Assembly: GCA_964394585.1 (NCBI GenBank)
Contig: CAYMYI010000016.1
Location: forward strand, 1 to 50,823
Origin: CAYUJH01 sp964394585
Lineage (GTDB): Bacteria; Bacteroidota; Bacteroidia; Cytophagales; Flammeovirgaceae
Direction of reading: 5' to 3'
DNA: 50,823 bases
The notes under the pieces: model-generated
Database searches by the model: none
Told to the model about the DNA's origin: nothing
Seen by the model: the letters and a program-made list of their open reading frames with translations, nothing else
In this document: one piece after another, positions 33,930 through 43,324 of the stretch
Numbering within the stretch: position 1 is the stretch's first letter
How the letters are laid out: every line of letters begins with the position of its first letter
Position numbers and translations under genes: made by a program

Positions 33930-35432
33930 TTATTTTGCTTGTGCTAGCAGTTTTTCACCTTTTTCTACGGCTTCTTCGATAGAACCTACTAGGTTAAAGG
34001 CAGATTCAGGGAGGTGGTCGTGTTTACCATCCATAATTTCGTTGAACCCTTTGATCGTATCGCTAATATCAACGAATACCCCTTTCAAACCCGTGAACGC
34101 TTCAGCTACGTGGAATGGTTGCGATAAGAAGCGTTGCACACGACGTGCACGGTGTACGATTTGCTTATCTTCGTCTGAAAGTTCGTCCATACCCAAAATA
34201 GCGATGATATCTTGGAGTTCTTTATAGCGCTGTAAAGTTTCAATTACACGTTGTGCAGTATCGTAATGATGGTCTCCTAAGATATCGCGGGATAAAATTC
34301 TTGAAGAAGAATCGAGAGGATCCACCGCAGGGTAAATGCCTAACTCTGCAATTTTACGAGAAAGTACGGTAGTAGCATCTAAGTGGGCAAAGGTTGTCGC
34401 CGGTGCCGGGTCTGTTAAGTCATCGGCAGGTACATACACGGCTTGTACCGATGTAATAGAACCTCTTTTAGTAGAAGTAATACGCTCTTGCATGGCACCC
34501 ATTTCTGTTGCTAGTGTTGGTTGGTAACCTACCGCTGCAGGCATACGACCTAGCAAGGCAGATACTTCGGAACCCGCTTGCGTAAAGCGGAAAATGTTAT
34601 CGATAAAGAAGAGAATATCTTTACCCTGCCCTTGACCATCGCCATCGCGGAAGTACTCAGCCACAGTAAGCCCAGAAAGTGCCACTCTTGCTCTCGCACC
34701 AGGAGGTTCATTCATTTGCCCAAATACCAAAGTAGCTTGTGATTCTTTCACTTTTTCCATGTCCACTTTGCTAAGATCCCAGCCGCCTTCTTCCATCGAC
34801 TTGATGAAGTCTTCACCATATCGAACAATATCAGACTCCAAGAACTCACGCAGCAGGTCGTTCCCTTCACGAGTTCTTTCTCCTACTCCTGCAAACACAG
34901 AAAGCCCTGAATAGCGTTTCGCAATGTTGTTTACAAGCTCCATGATAAGTACCGTTTTCCCTACTCCGGCACCACCGAACAAACCAATTTTACCTCCTTT
35001 GGCATAAGGAGCAATAAGATCGATTACTTTAATGCCGGTATAAAGCACCTCGGATTGCGTGGAAAGTTCTTCAAAAGCTGGAGCTGCACGGTGGATAGGC
35101 AGCTTTTGCGTACCCTTAGGTTGTTCTAATCCATCAATAGCTTCGCCTACTACATTAAACAGACGACCGCGAATATCTTCGCCTACCGGCATAGAAATCG
35201 GTTCACCAGTATCTACGATAGGCATACCTCGGGTTAATCCCTCGGTACTATCCATAGCGATAGTACGAACTCTATCTTCACCTAAGTGTTGTTGCACCTC
35301 TAGCACTACACGTTGTCCATCGGGTTTTTCCACGTAAAGTGCATTCATGATGCTGGGTAATTTTGCATTTTCGGTGTCGAAACTTGCATCTACCACAGGG
35401 CCAATCACCTGCGAAACTTTTCCTTTATTCAT
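33930..35432 (-). CDS. atpD: F1F0 ATP synthase beta subunit
   Basis: A 500-residue catalytic beta subunit. It has the P-loop [18 protein letters not shown] with the catalytic glutamate, [26 protein letters not shown]-type Walker B segment (here [16 protein letters not shown]), and the DELSDED stretch of the C-terminal lever. An insertion around residues 205-235 ([20 protein letters not shown]) makes it longer than the roughly 460 residues of E. coli and is typical of this phylum. The alpha, gamma and F0 genes are not here, so this is the separate atpD-atpC unit. A Bacteroidota-type promoter is visible 42 bp upstream. Confidence 0.97.
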   Translation of the reverse strand: [500 protein letters not shown]

Positions 35433-35473
35433 AACAGAATCTGATAGTTTTATAAAAGCCTTATAATGCGCAG

Positions 35474-35505
35474 CAAAAGTAGATGATATTACTTTCTAAT
35501 CCAAT
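35474..35505 (-). promoter_or_regulatory. Bacteroidota-type promoter of atpD
   Basis: On the minus strand a perfect TAnnTTTG -7 box (TACTTTTG, 35481-35474) is preceded by TTGG at 35504-35501 with a 19-bp spacer, close to the phylum's TTTG-N19-TAnnTTTG consensus. The -7 box ends 41 bp before the atpD ATG. Confidence 0.65.
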
Positions 35506-35730
35506 CTGTCAAAGAGAATCGTATTGCTTTACAGGATTCTTATGGCCTGAGAAAACTAAACATTGCACTCGCCAACAACCTTTTCGCATTTGTGCGGAAC
35601 ACTATTATCGTATTTTTCGTAGCAGTTTCGTATATTTTTTGCTGGATAAAACCGTTACCTAATAACTACTAAAAGGATAGTTAACGAAAAATTTACCAAC
35701 CAACTACTGTTAACAAGTTTAAATATTTCT

Positions 35731-35738
35731 TATCTTTG
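35731..35738 (+). promoter_or_regulatory. Candidate -7 promoter box
   Basis: TATCTTTG matches the Bacteroidota TAnnTTTG -7 element and lies 52 bp before the start codon of the secreted-protein gene at 35791. The expected -33 position reads TGTT, a poor match, so support is moderate. Confidence 0.45.
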
Positions 35739-35790
35739 TAATTGGTTCTCTTATACTATCTGCATTGTAAATTCCTTAAAGACTTAGTAT

Positions 35791-36432
35791 ATGCGTTTGC
35801 TTTACTTCGCTTGCTTCATGCTTTTACTAACTGGATCTAACGTGCTGGCGCAAGATACTGCGACAGAAGAATCTCCTTTGAATGATCCGCTTAATAAGCC
35901 TAACATTTGGTCGAGCCTTGCGCAAAGCCCACTTGACTCTGTGCTATGGACTATGTATTTAGGCAAACCATGGGTAAGTATGACTTATCAAGAAAAAGAG
36001 AATATTGATAGTTGGAAGCAGTTCCTCCGAGAACAGTTAGGTGGGGTTGCCGTTGAAGAACCTAGTAGTGTTGATGACGCCGAGCTATGGGATGATGTGC
36101 CTGCAGTGCAAGTAGTTGAAAGCAAACGGCAAGCTGAAGAAAAAATGGCTCAGGCTCAGTACCTTTCTCAACTCGAAAGTATGATGCTATCCGAGCCTCG
36201 CTTTCTTTCCGATTTGAAATCGAATGTAAAAGCTAATTTCATTGTAATCGAAGATACTTATAAAGAAGAGTTTGATCAATTAGGGGTTGATTATGAGTAT
36301 TACTACAACAAGTATCCTAATGGTAATTACAGCCAAGATTTGTGGGTAAAAGAAAAATCAGAAGAACTAAGAAGGCTGAAAATGAAAGAGTTTGAAAAAA
36401 TAAAAATGCAATTAGTAGGAAACGGCAACTAA
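35791..36432 (+). CDS. Secreted protein of unknown function
   Basis: A 213-residue protein that I do not recognise. Residues 1-20 form a signal peptide (RLLYFACFMLLLTGSNVLAQ), so it is exported. The mature part is hydrophilic and rich in Glu, Ser and Lys, with few hydrophobic stretches. A segment near residues 30-75 (NIWSSLAQSPLDSVLWTMYLGKPW) is aromatic, and the C-terminal 40 residues are predicted helical and highly charged (KEKSEELRRLKMKEFEKIK). Its last codons overlap the end of the convergent SpoIIE-type gene by 4 bp. A Bacteroidota-type -7 box lies upstream. No domain function can be supported. Confidence 0.72.
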   Translation: MRLLYFACFMLLLTGSNVLAQDTATEESPLNDPLNKPNIWSSLAQSPLDSVLWTMYLGKPWVSMTYQEKENIDSWKQFLREQLGGVAVEEPSSVDDAELWDDVPAVQVVESKRQAEEKMAQAQYLSQLESMMLSEPRFLSDLKSNVKANFIVIEDTYKEEFDQLGVDYEYYYNKYPNGNYSQDLWVKEKSEELRRLKMKEFEKIKMQLVGNGN

Positions 36433-38486
36433 ACCTGCAAACCAAAAATTAAAATATCATCCGTTTGAGGCTCTCCGCCTTGCCAATCTTTCAACTTCGC
36501 CATCAATGATTGGTTTTGTTTGCTCAATGGTTCATTCGCCATATCGCTCAAAAGCATTCGAAGATTTTTCACCATGAACTTACCTTTCTCTCCGAATTGG
36601 TCTTGATATCCATCGGTAAAAATCATCAATTTATCTCCTTTCTTTAGGCTTATCATACGGTTGTGAAACCGATTACTAATGTCAGGATAATGAGAGCCTC
36701 CTACAAAAACTTTATCGGGCTTCAATATTTTCAGTTCACCATTTGTGATATAATACAAAGGTATTTTTGCGCCTGCAAATACCATTCGTAAACTGTTAAC
36801 ATTTATCCGAATAATTCCAATCTTAATACCGATGTTAAAGTTAATGTACTGATCGGCCGGAATGAGCTTAATGATACGCTTGTGCAGTTCTTCTAATAAA
36901 TCGGCTGGGGTTCGGTAGTTTGTTTCGTTAATCACTTGCGCCACCAATGAGTTGATAATTACCGTATTGAATGCCCCTGATACACCATGACCGCTGCAAT
37001 CGGCAATTACAATATTTACCGTATCGCCTTGGTGAGTATACCAGCAGAAGTCTCCACTAATAACATCTTGAGGTAAGTTTACTACGAAGTAATCTTGGAA
37101 AATATTGAGAAAGGATGGGTTAGCAGGAAGTAGGGAGTCTTGTACTTGCTTTGCATACTCTAACGACTCGTTAATTTTTTGGCTTTTAGCTTCCAAGTTT
37201 TCTTTTTGCTCTACCAACATAATAGTTTGCTCTTTGAGCTGTTGACGCTTTTGCTCTATTTCCTGTGCTTGTTTATCAATTTCTTGATTTTTGCTAACTA
37301 TAAGTTGTTTAGTACTACGCTGCCCTCTGTAATTGCTAGAAATAAGCCAGGAAATCGCCATTACAAATCCAATACTTAAAACCAACAAGATATAGGTCAG
37401 TCGATTGTACGCTTTGCTTTTTTGCGATAACTCCAAAGTGGTTAAGCGTTGCTCTAAGGCAAAGTTATTTTCCATTTGCCGTGCTTGTTGTTCTAACATC
37501 GAGTTCAGTACAGTATCTTCCGTTACTATGCGAGCTTCTTGGTAATAGAACGCTGTATCGTATTTACCTTCTTTTTTGTAAAGCTCGGCTAGTAAGCTAT
37601 AACAATTGCGCTCTAATGAAAGATATCCGAGGTTTTGAGCCTCTTCTAGTGCTTGTTTAACTAATTGAAGTGCTTGAGTAGTGTTGGTGTACTGATGCGC
37701 TTCTGCAAGTTTATACAAGTTTATCGCAATACCGTAGCCATTACCACTCTTTTTACTCATTGTTAAGCTGCGCTCAATAAGAGGGATAGCGGCTTCGGGT
37801 TTTTCTTGAGTAATAAACAAATCGGCAAGGTTTACCAACGGTTTGTACATCAGAGAGGTGTCGTTTAAAGCCTCGCCAAGCTTAAGGGCAGAATCAAGTT
37901 TAGTTTCAGCTTCTTCAAACTCATTTCGGTTCAGGTGTGTAAGCCCTAAAAAGTTGAGGGCGGCAGCCAAGCCGCGCTGGTTATCCAGCTGATTCCAAAG
38001 AGCTACTTCTTTTTTACCAAACTCTAAAGCACTTTCAAAGTCTTTTAAGAGAAGATAGGTAACCCCTATTTTATGCAGTGCGTCCGCTTCAATAGTAGGA
38101 AAATCATATTGAGCGGCAAGAGCTCGCGCCTCTGTAAATAGAGGAAGGGCTTTGGTAGGTTGCCCTAAGTTACGCCGTATTACCCCAATGTTTATGTTCG
38201 CTTGCGCCAACCCATGGTAGTCTTCTATTTTGATGGCATATACGCGGGCTTCTTCAGCATATTTGAGAGCCTGCTGGCTATTGGTAAGGCGGAATTTTAC
38301 GGAAAGTTCGTTCAAATACGCTACAGTGTTTTTCCCCGATAGCTCACTGAGGCGCCATTCAATTTCTTGCGCTGAAGGTAGGGGAGTTTGAGCCATACTC
38401 GTACCTAGTTGGCAGATAATAGCCACAAAAATGTACCCTACAAACACTTTATTAGACAAGTAACCCATATGCTTCGCGTATGACAA
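36429..38486 (-). CDS. TPR-containing SpoIIE-type protein phosphatase
   Basis: A 685-residue sensor-phosphatase. An N-terminal hydrophobic stretch (about 14-31, ending GTSMAQ) looks like a signal peptide or anchor. Residues about 45-330 hold tetratricopeptide repeats, a transmembrane helix follows at about 363-384, then a coiled coil at about 390-450. The C-terminal PP2C/SpoIIE domain (about 465-685) has VISGDFCWY, VIADCSGHGVSGAF with metal-binding Asp496, and FTDGYQDQFG. The layout places the TPR sensor outside the inner membrane and the phosphatase in the cytoplasm, where it probably acts on an anti-sigma-factor antagonist. A start at 38468 (MGYLSNK) is also possible. No STAS or RsbW gene is adjacent. 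Confidence 0.9.
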   Translation of the reverse strand: MSYAKHMGYLSNKVFVGYIFVAIICQLGTSMAQTPLPSAQEIEWRLSELSGKNTVAYLNELSVKFRLTNSQQALKYAEEARVYAIKIEDYHGLAQANINIGVIRRNLGQPTKALPLFTEARALAAQYDFPTIEADALHKIGVTYLLLKDFESALEFGKKEVALWNQLDNQRGLAAALNFLGLTHLNRNEFEEAETKLDSALKLGEALNDTSLMYKPLVNLADLFITQEKPEAAIPLIERSLTMSKKSGNGYGIAINLYKLAEAHQYTNTTQALQLVKQALEEAQNLGYLSLERNCYSLLAELYKKEGKYDTAFYYQEARIVTEDTVLNSMLEQQARQMENNFALEQRLTTLELSQKSKAYNRLTYILLVLSIGFVMAISWLISSNYRGQRSTKQLIVSKNQEIDKQAQEIEQKRQQLKEQTIMLVEQKENLEAKSQKINESLEYAKQVQDSLLPANPSFLNIFQDYFVVNLPQDVISGDFCWYTHQGDTVNIVIADCSGHGVSGAFNTVIINSLVAQVINETNYRTPADLLEELHKRIIKLIPADQYINFNIGIKIGIIRINVNSLRMVFAGAKIPLYYITNGELKILKPDKVFVGGSHYPDISNRFHNRMISLKKGDKLMIFTDGYQDQFGEKGKFMVKNLRMLLSDMANEPLSKQNQSLMAKLKDWQGGEPQTDDILIFGLQV

Positions 38487-38585
38487 ATGACGCTAAAACT
38501 ACTGACTGTTATAGCATATCTATGCCAATTTAGATGGTGTTACTTCTTTTCACAAGTATTTCGCATAGATGGTGGATAAACCCTA

Positions 38586-39431
38586 CTAATACGTAAGGAG
38601 CACATCGCGTACGGCCTCCATAAGCCACATAGGAGTTGAGGTTGCCCCGCAAATGCCTACAGTATCGTTCGTATTAAACCAGTTGATGGAAAGTTGCTCA
38701 GGGTTAGAAACAAAATAAGTATTCGGGTTTACACTTTTGCAAATATCGTGTAGTACGCGCCCATTAGACGATTTGGTACCGGCAACAAACACGACCTTAT
38801 CAAATTGAGTAGCAAAGGTTTGAATGGTCTTATCGCGGTTTGATACTTGGCGGCAAATGGTATCGTTGGCATTTACCTTAATCCCAGCATTTTCTAACGT
38901 ATCTTTTATTTTGTAGAAGTGGTCGGTGCTTTTCGTTGTTTGGCTATAAAGCGATATGTTTTCAGGTAAGTCTTCGATATTTAATTCGTTGATATCTTGG
39001 AAAACCACTGCTTCGTTTTGAGTTTGCGCTTTCAAACCGATTACCTCTGCATGTCCGTGTTTCCCGTAAATATATATTTGTTCGCCTTTATCGTGCGCAC
39101 TTTTAATGCGGTTTTGCAGCTTTAAAACTACGGGGCAAGAAGCATCAATCAGCTCTAAGTTATTTTCCATCGCAATCCGATAAGTAGACGCAGGCTCGCC
39201 ATGCGCACGGATTAACACCTTTTCATGATGGAGTGCTGTAAGCTGTTCATGGTTGATAATCCGCAGCCCTTTCGCTTGCAAGCGAGTTACCTCTTCATCG
39301 TTATGGACAATATCGCCTAAGCAATACAACTTACCTTCTGCCTCTAAAATATCTTCTGCCATTTCAATGGCGTAGACTACACCAAAACAGAAACCGGAAT
39401 TATCATCAATGGTCACCTTAAGGTTGAGCAT
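38586..39431 (-). CDS. ispH: 4-Hydroxy-3-methylbut-2-enyl diphosphate reductase
   Basis: A 281-residue IspH (LytB), the last enzyme of the MEP isoprenoid pathway, making IPP and DMAPP with a [4Fe-4S] cluster. The three cluster cysteines are in place: Cys15 in SGFCFGV, Cys99 in DASCPVV and Cys193 in DTICRQVSNRD. HGHAEVIG carries the substrate histidine and the catalytic Glu129, and GTKSSNGRVL binds the diphosphate. The length is normal. It supplies precursors for carotenoids, quinones and the undecaprenyl carrier that the glycan cluster needs. No operon partner is visible. Confidence 0.95.
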   Translation of the reverse strand: MLNLKVTIDDNSGFCFGVVYAIEMAEDILEAEGKLYCLGDIVHNDEEVTRLQAKGLRIINHEQLTALHHEKVLIRAHGEPASTYRIAMENNLELIDASCPVVLKLQNRIKSAHDKGEQIYIYGKHGHAEVIGLKAQTQNEAVVFQDINELNIEDLPENISLYSQTTKSTDHFYKIKDTLENAGIKVNANDTICRQVSNRDKTIQTFATQFDKVVFVAGTKSSNGRVLHDICKSVNPNTYFVSNPEQLSINWFNTNDTVGICGATSTPMWLMEAVRDVLLTY

Positions 39432-39695
39432 TTGGGTACATATAGTTTGGTTGAAAATCGGGAGTTAGCAGGCTCTCATCGTCCATGAATTTATTCTCAT
39501 TACTTCGCTAGGTGAAAGCCGAAAGAAGTTATCCAGTAAACCGATAGTATATTAGATTGTTCTGTTTTACCCTAAAATATTCCTAAAACTTATACAAACC
39601 TGATAGTAGCGCATCGCTCCTTTCGGCAGCGTTTAATTTTATGTTCGCCGTTGGTTAAGTTTGCCAACATTCGAGAAGCGAAATCAGAAAACATC

Positions 39696-41234
39696 ATGCA
39701 ACAACAAGTAAGAGTACGGTTTGCCCCTAGCCCTACCGGGCCGCTACACATTGGTGGAATGCGCACAGCGCTGTTTAACTATCTATTTGCCCGAAAACAT
39801 GAAGGTACGTTCATTGTGCGTATTGAAGATACCGACCAAACGCGATTTGTCGAAGGAGCCGAACAGTACATTCAAGAAGCGCTGGACTGGTGCGGCATTA
39901 CCCCCGACGAAAGCCCTTGGAATGGCGGCACATATGCTCCTTACCGCCAATCGGAGCGAAAAGAAATCTACCGCACTTATGCGCAACAGCTTGTCGATAA
40001 TGGCAAGGCATATTACGCATTCGATACCCCTGAAGAACTTGAAGCGATGCGCAATAAGCTTAAAGAAGCCAAAGTTGCTAACCAACAATACAATGCCATT
40101 ACACGCAACACGATGAAAAACTCGCTGACACTGCCTGCCGAAGAAGTAGCGCAGCGTTTGAACAATGGTGAACCATACGTGATTCGATTAAAAGTTCCAT
40201 CTAAAGAAGATATCCGGTTAAACGACCTTGTAAGGGGTTGGGTAAAAGTAATGTCGTTCACCTTAGAAGATAAAATATTATTGAAGTCGGATGGAATGCC
40301 TACCTACCACCTTGCCAACGTAGTAGACGACCATTTGATGAAAATCACTCATGTAATCCGAGGGGAAGAATGGCTGCCCTCTGCTCCTTTGCATGTGCTG
40401 TTGTACCGATATTTAGGTTGGGAAGACACCATGCCCCAGTTTGCCCATTTGCCTCTTTTACTAAAGCCGAGTGGAAACGGGAAGCTCAGCAAACGCGATG
40501 GCGATAAATTGGGCTTTGCCGTATTCCCCCTCGCCTGGGAAGACCCCAATACGCACGATACCGCCAGAGGATACCGCGAAGACGGTTTCTTACCCGAGGC
40601 TCTCGTAAACTTCTTAGCACTCTTAGGATGGAACGCCGGCACCGAACAAGAAATTTTTACGTTGCAAGAACTTATCGAGCAGTTCTCTTTAGAGAAAGTG
40701 AGTAAAGCCGGAGCAAAATTCGATATCGAAAAAGCCCGATGGTTTAACCAGCAATACCTTAAAAATACAGCCGATGCTGAGCTAGTCCCCTACCTGATGC
40801 GGGAACTTCACAAAGCCAAAGTGTTGTGCTCCGAAGAAAAAGCCTTGCAAGTAGTTGCCCAAATGAAAGAACGAGTAACCTACCCACACGAACTGTGGAC
40901 AGAAGCCCCTTATTTTTTTATAGCCCCTACCCAATACGACGAAAAAGTTGCCAGAAAAAAATGGACGCAAGAAGCTGTAGAAGTATTTAGGGCTTACCTC
41001 GAGCACCTAAAAACATCGGATGAAACGTTCGATGCTGCCCTAGCGAAACAACTGCTTGAACAGGTATTGGAACAAAAAGGCGTAAAGATTGGAAAAGTAA
41101 TGCAAGCCCTTCGGTTGGCTCTTACAGGAGTTGGCGGCGGCTCCGATTTAATGATGCTGATGGAAATTATTGGAAAAGAAGCCGTAGTACAGCGCTTGGA
41201 AAATGCTATTTCAGCTCTTACCATACAAGGGTAA
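39696..41234 (+). CDS. gltX: Glutamyl-tRNA synthetase
   Basis: A 512-residue class I aminoacyl-tRNA synthetase that charges tRNA-Glu. It begins MQQQVRVRFAPSPTGPLHIGG, with the HIGH-type motif HIGG, and has the KMSKS-type motif KLSKRDGDKLG near residue 264, FIVRIEDTDQTR and the C-terminal anticodon-binding helical domain. The ATG at 39696 is chosen because the conserved sequence starts directly there; an upstream TTG at 39651 would add 15 unlikely residues. The length is in the usual range. The preceding 260 bp hold only promoter-like AT-rich DNA. Confidence 0.96.
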   Translation: MQQQVRVRFAPSPTGPLHIGGMRTALFNYLFARKHEGTFIVRIEDTDQTRFVEGAEQYIQEALDWCGITPDESPWNGGTYAPYRQSERKEIYRTYAQQLVDNGKAYYAFDTPEELEAMRNKLKEAKVANQQYNAITRNTMKNSLTLPAEEVAQRLNNGEPYVIRLKVPSKEDIRLNDLVRGWVKVMSFTLEDKILLKSDGMPTYHLANVVDDHLMKITHVIRGEEWLPSAPLHVLLYRYLGWEDTMPQFAHLPLLLKPSGNGKLSKRDGDKLGFAVFPLAWEDPNTHDTARGYREDGFLPEALVNFLALLGWNAGTEQEIFTLQELIEQFSLEKVSKAGAKFDIEKARWFNQQYLKNTADAELVPYLMRELHKAKVLCSEEKALQVVAQMKERVTYPHELWTEAPYFFIAPTQYDEKVARKKWTQEAVEVFRAYLEHLKTSDETFDAALAKQLLEQVLEQKGVKIGKVMQALRLALTGVGGGSDLMMLMEIIGKEAVVQRLENAISALTIQG

Positions 41235-41387
41235 ACCTTTGGATGCTGATGCATTGAATATTGTAAAGTAACAATATGGTAATTGCCTTCCTCAAAAATT
41301 TACATGGCAAATCAGACAAAAAAAACGGATTTTTGTGTTGGAAGATAGCCTTTCGAATGGTTTATCTTCAATACAGTATTAGCCCAG

Positions 41388-42455
41388 ATGGATAACAGAG
41401 CCAGAAAGATATTAAACTCCTTAAGCCCTAGTAAAGTAGTAATTCCGATTGTGATTGGGTTAGGAGTCGTCATTTTCTTGTTGCTACGCAGCGATGATAT
41501 CAGCTTTACAGAAATTGCGGAGAATATCCGCATGGCACGGATTGAGTGGGTTGTGCTAGCATTTGCCGTGCTGATAGCACGCGATTTGGGATATATGTAC
41601 CGCATCCGGCACCTGACCGATGAGCAACTCAATTGGACCGCCAGTTTTTTTGTGATTATCCTCTGGGAATTTGCTTCGGCAATTACCCCTTCTATCGTAG
41701 GAGGAACCACCGTAGTAATTTTCATCATTAATAAAGAAGGAATCACTTTTGGGAAATCGTTGGCATATGTAATGCTCACTGCCGTACTCGATAATCTATT
41801 CTTTGTGTTTGCTTCTGTTAGTGTGGTATTATTTATTCCTAATGAAGTATTCCCTGAGCTTACACAGTCGGTCGAAAACACGTTTCGGTTTCCGCTACGT
41901 ACCGCTTTCATAGTAAGCGTTTCGCTGATTGCGTTATACACATTCTTTATGTTTGCCGGGCTGTTCATCAACCCTCGTGCGTTTAAATACCTATTAATTA
42001 AAATTACCTCAAACCGGCTCCTACGTCGTTTGCGAAATGCCGCTGCTCAAACCGGCTCGGATGTCATCATCGCATCAAAAATTTTAAAAAAGAAAACGTG
42101 GAGTTATTGGGTAAAAGCGGGAACTTCCACCCTGTTCATTTGGGTAGCACGCTACTTTATGCTCAATTGCCTAGTAGCTGCTTTTGTGCACGTGGAGTTT
42201 GGGCAGCATTTTCTCCTTTTAGCGCGGCAAGTGATTATGTGGGTAGTCATGCTGGTATCGCCCACACCGGGTAGCACAGGTACAGCCGAGTACACCTTCA
42301 GTTTGTTTTTTGGAGAGTTCTTCAGCGTATCGGGGCTTACCCTAGTAGTAGCTTTATTCTGGCGTTTATTCACCTATTATGCCTATCTAATTTTAGGAGT
42401 TGCATTTTTACCCAGGTGGGTACGCCGTGTGTTTTATACCAAAAAGCTCTCGTAG
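41388..42455 (+). CDS. UPF0104/YbhN-type integral membrane protein (flippase-like domain)
   Basis: A 355-residue multi-pass membrane protein of the LPG_synthase_TM/UPF0104 family. Family features are the early segment RIEWVVLAFAVLIARDLGYMYR, FFVIILWEFASAITPSIVGGTTVVIF, the KEGITFGKSLAYVMLTAVLD segment, and MLVSPTPGSTGTAEYTFSLFF near residues 285-305. The domain is found in MprF flippases and in stand-alone proteins of Bacteroidota. The soluble lysyl-transferase half is missing, so this is probably a lipid-handling membrane protein. It is 153 bp downstream of gltX. Confidence 0.85.
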   Translation: MDNRARKILNSLSPSKVVIPIVIGLGVVIFLLLRSDDISFTEIAENIRMARIEWVVLAFAVLIARDLGYMYRIRHLTDEQLNWTASFFVIILWEFASAITPSIVGGTTVVIFIINKEGITFGKSLAYVMLTAVLDNLFFVFASVSVVLFIPNEVFPELTQSVENTFRFPLRTAFIVSVSLIALYTFFMFAGLFINPRAFKYLLIKITSNRLLRRLRNAAAQTGSDVIIASKILKKKTWSYWVKAGTSTLFIWVARYFMLNCLVAAFVHVEFGQHFLLLARQVIMWVVMLVSPTPGSTGTAEYTFSLFFGEFFSVSGLTLVVALFWRLFTYYAYLILGVAFLPRWVRRVFYTKKLS

Positions 42456-42655
42456 TAGTACCCGAAGAAAGTCAGCACTCGCGAGCTAGGAGGGTGCTGT
42501 AACTCAAAACTGAAGATTTATTAACACGATTATAAACTCCTCGGCACCAGTAGCAGTATTTATATTCTGAAAGAATAAACCTGCGCTTTGCTCCTAGAGC
42601 ATCAAATTATGGAAATCTTCCAACACCGATACATTCTTGGTATCAGCGAACTTCT

Positions 42656-43324
42656 TTAAGAGCTGAAGTAACCATGCATCTGTAGAACAAACAAGAAGAT
42701 TCCTGCAATGAGCAAATAATAATTGACTGCTTGATAGAATGCTGCATAGCTTTTAAAGTCTTTCCACTTCACAATAACAAAAACGATAGGGATTAAAGCA
42801 ATGATCTGCCCCAACTCAACACCTACATTAAAGCTGATAATTTTAGCCAAAAACAGGCTATCGCCTATGTTGAATGATTGTAGCCTTGTGGATAAACCCA
42901 AACCATGAATTAAACCAAAGGCAAATACCATTAATAACAAATTTGGAGATGAAATTTTCAGTACTTTTTGAAAGCCTCCTAAATTTTCAAACCCTTTATA
43001 AAATACGCTCAAGGCAATTACAGCATCAATTAAATGCTCATCTACTTTAACCCCCCAATAAGTAGCAGTTAGTAACGTAATACTGTGCCCTATGGTAAAA
43101 GCAGTAATGAATCGGACAATGCTTTTAAAATCGTTCAGGTAAAAAATAACGCCTGTTAAAAAAAGCAGATGATCATAGCCGGTAAGCATATGTTTTGCCC
43201 CTACCCAAATGTATGCCCATAAGCCTCCGTTTGCTAACAAAGCTTGGTCGGCATCGGCAATATCATGTGCCGCGAGCGATAAGGGCAGGCAAAGAAACAG
43301 CAGTAGACTTAAATACCTTCTCAT
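42656..43324 (-). CDS. HupE/UreJ family membrane protein
   Basis: A 222-residue inner-membrane protein of the HupE/UreJ family. A signal peptide (RRYLSLLLFLCLPLSLAAHD) leaves an N-terminal histidine, and about six helices follow. The conserved motifs are GAKHMLTGYDHLLFL, AFTIGHSITLL and FGLIHGLGLS, whose histidines and aspartate are the expected metal ligands. HupE and UreJ proteins are nickel or cobalt permeases of hydrogenase and urease systems. In Bacteroidota they occur without these enzymes and their metal is unproven. The start overlaps the upstream DUF4198 gene by 4 bp, so the two are translationally coupled. Confidence 0.87.
   Translation of the reverse strand: MRRYLSLLLFLCLPLSLAAHDIADADQALLANGGLWAYIWVGAKHMLTGYDHLLFLTGVIFYLNDFKSIVRFITAFTIGHSITLLTATYWGVKVDEHLIDAVIALSVFYKGFENLGGFQKVLKISSPNLLLMVFAFGLIHGLGLSTRLQSFNIGDSLFLAKIISFNVGVELGQIIALIPIVFVIVKWKDFKSYAAFYQAVNYYLLIAGIFLFVLQMHGYFSS

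Larger units (their letters stand above)
35433..35790. other. Divergent intergenic region between atpD and a secreted-protein gene
   Basis: This 358-bp AT-rich stretch lies between divergent genes and contains no convincing frame. It holds the atpD promoter near its left end and a TATCTTTG element at 35731-35738, a candidate -7 box for the rightward gene. Confidence 0.5.

Noticed and set aside
42473..42499. Hairpin-like CAGCAC...GTGCTG after the UPF0104-type gene.
   Set aside because: The stem is only 6 bp with a long loop and no T run follows, so it does not meet a terminator pattern.
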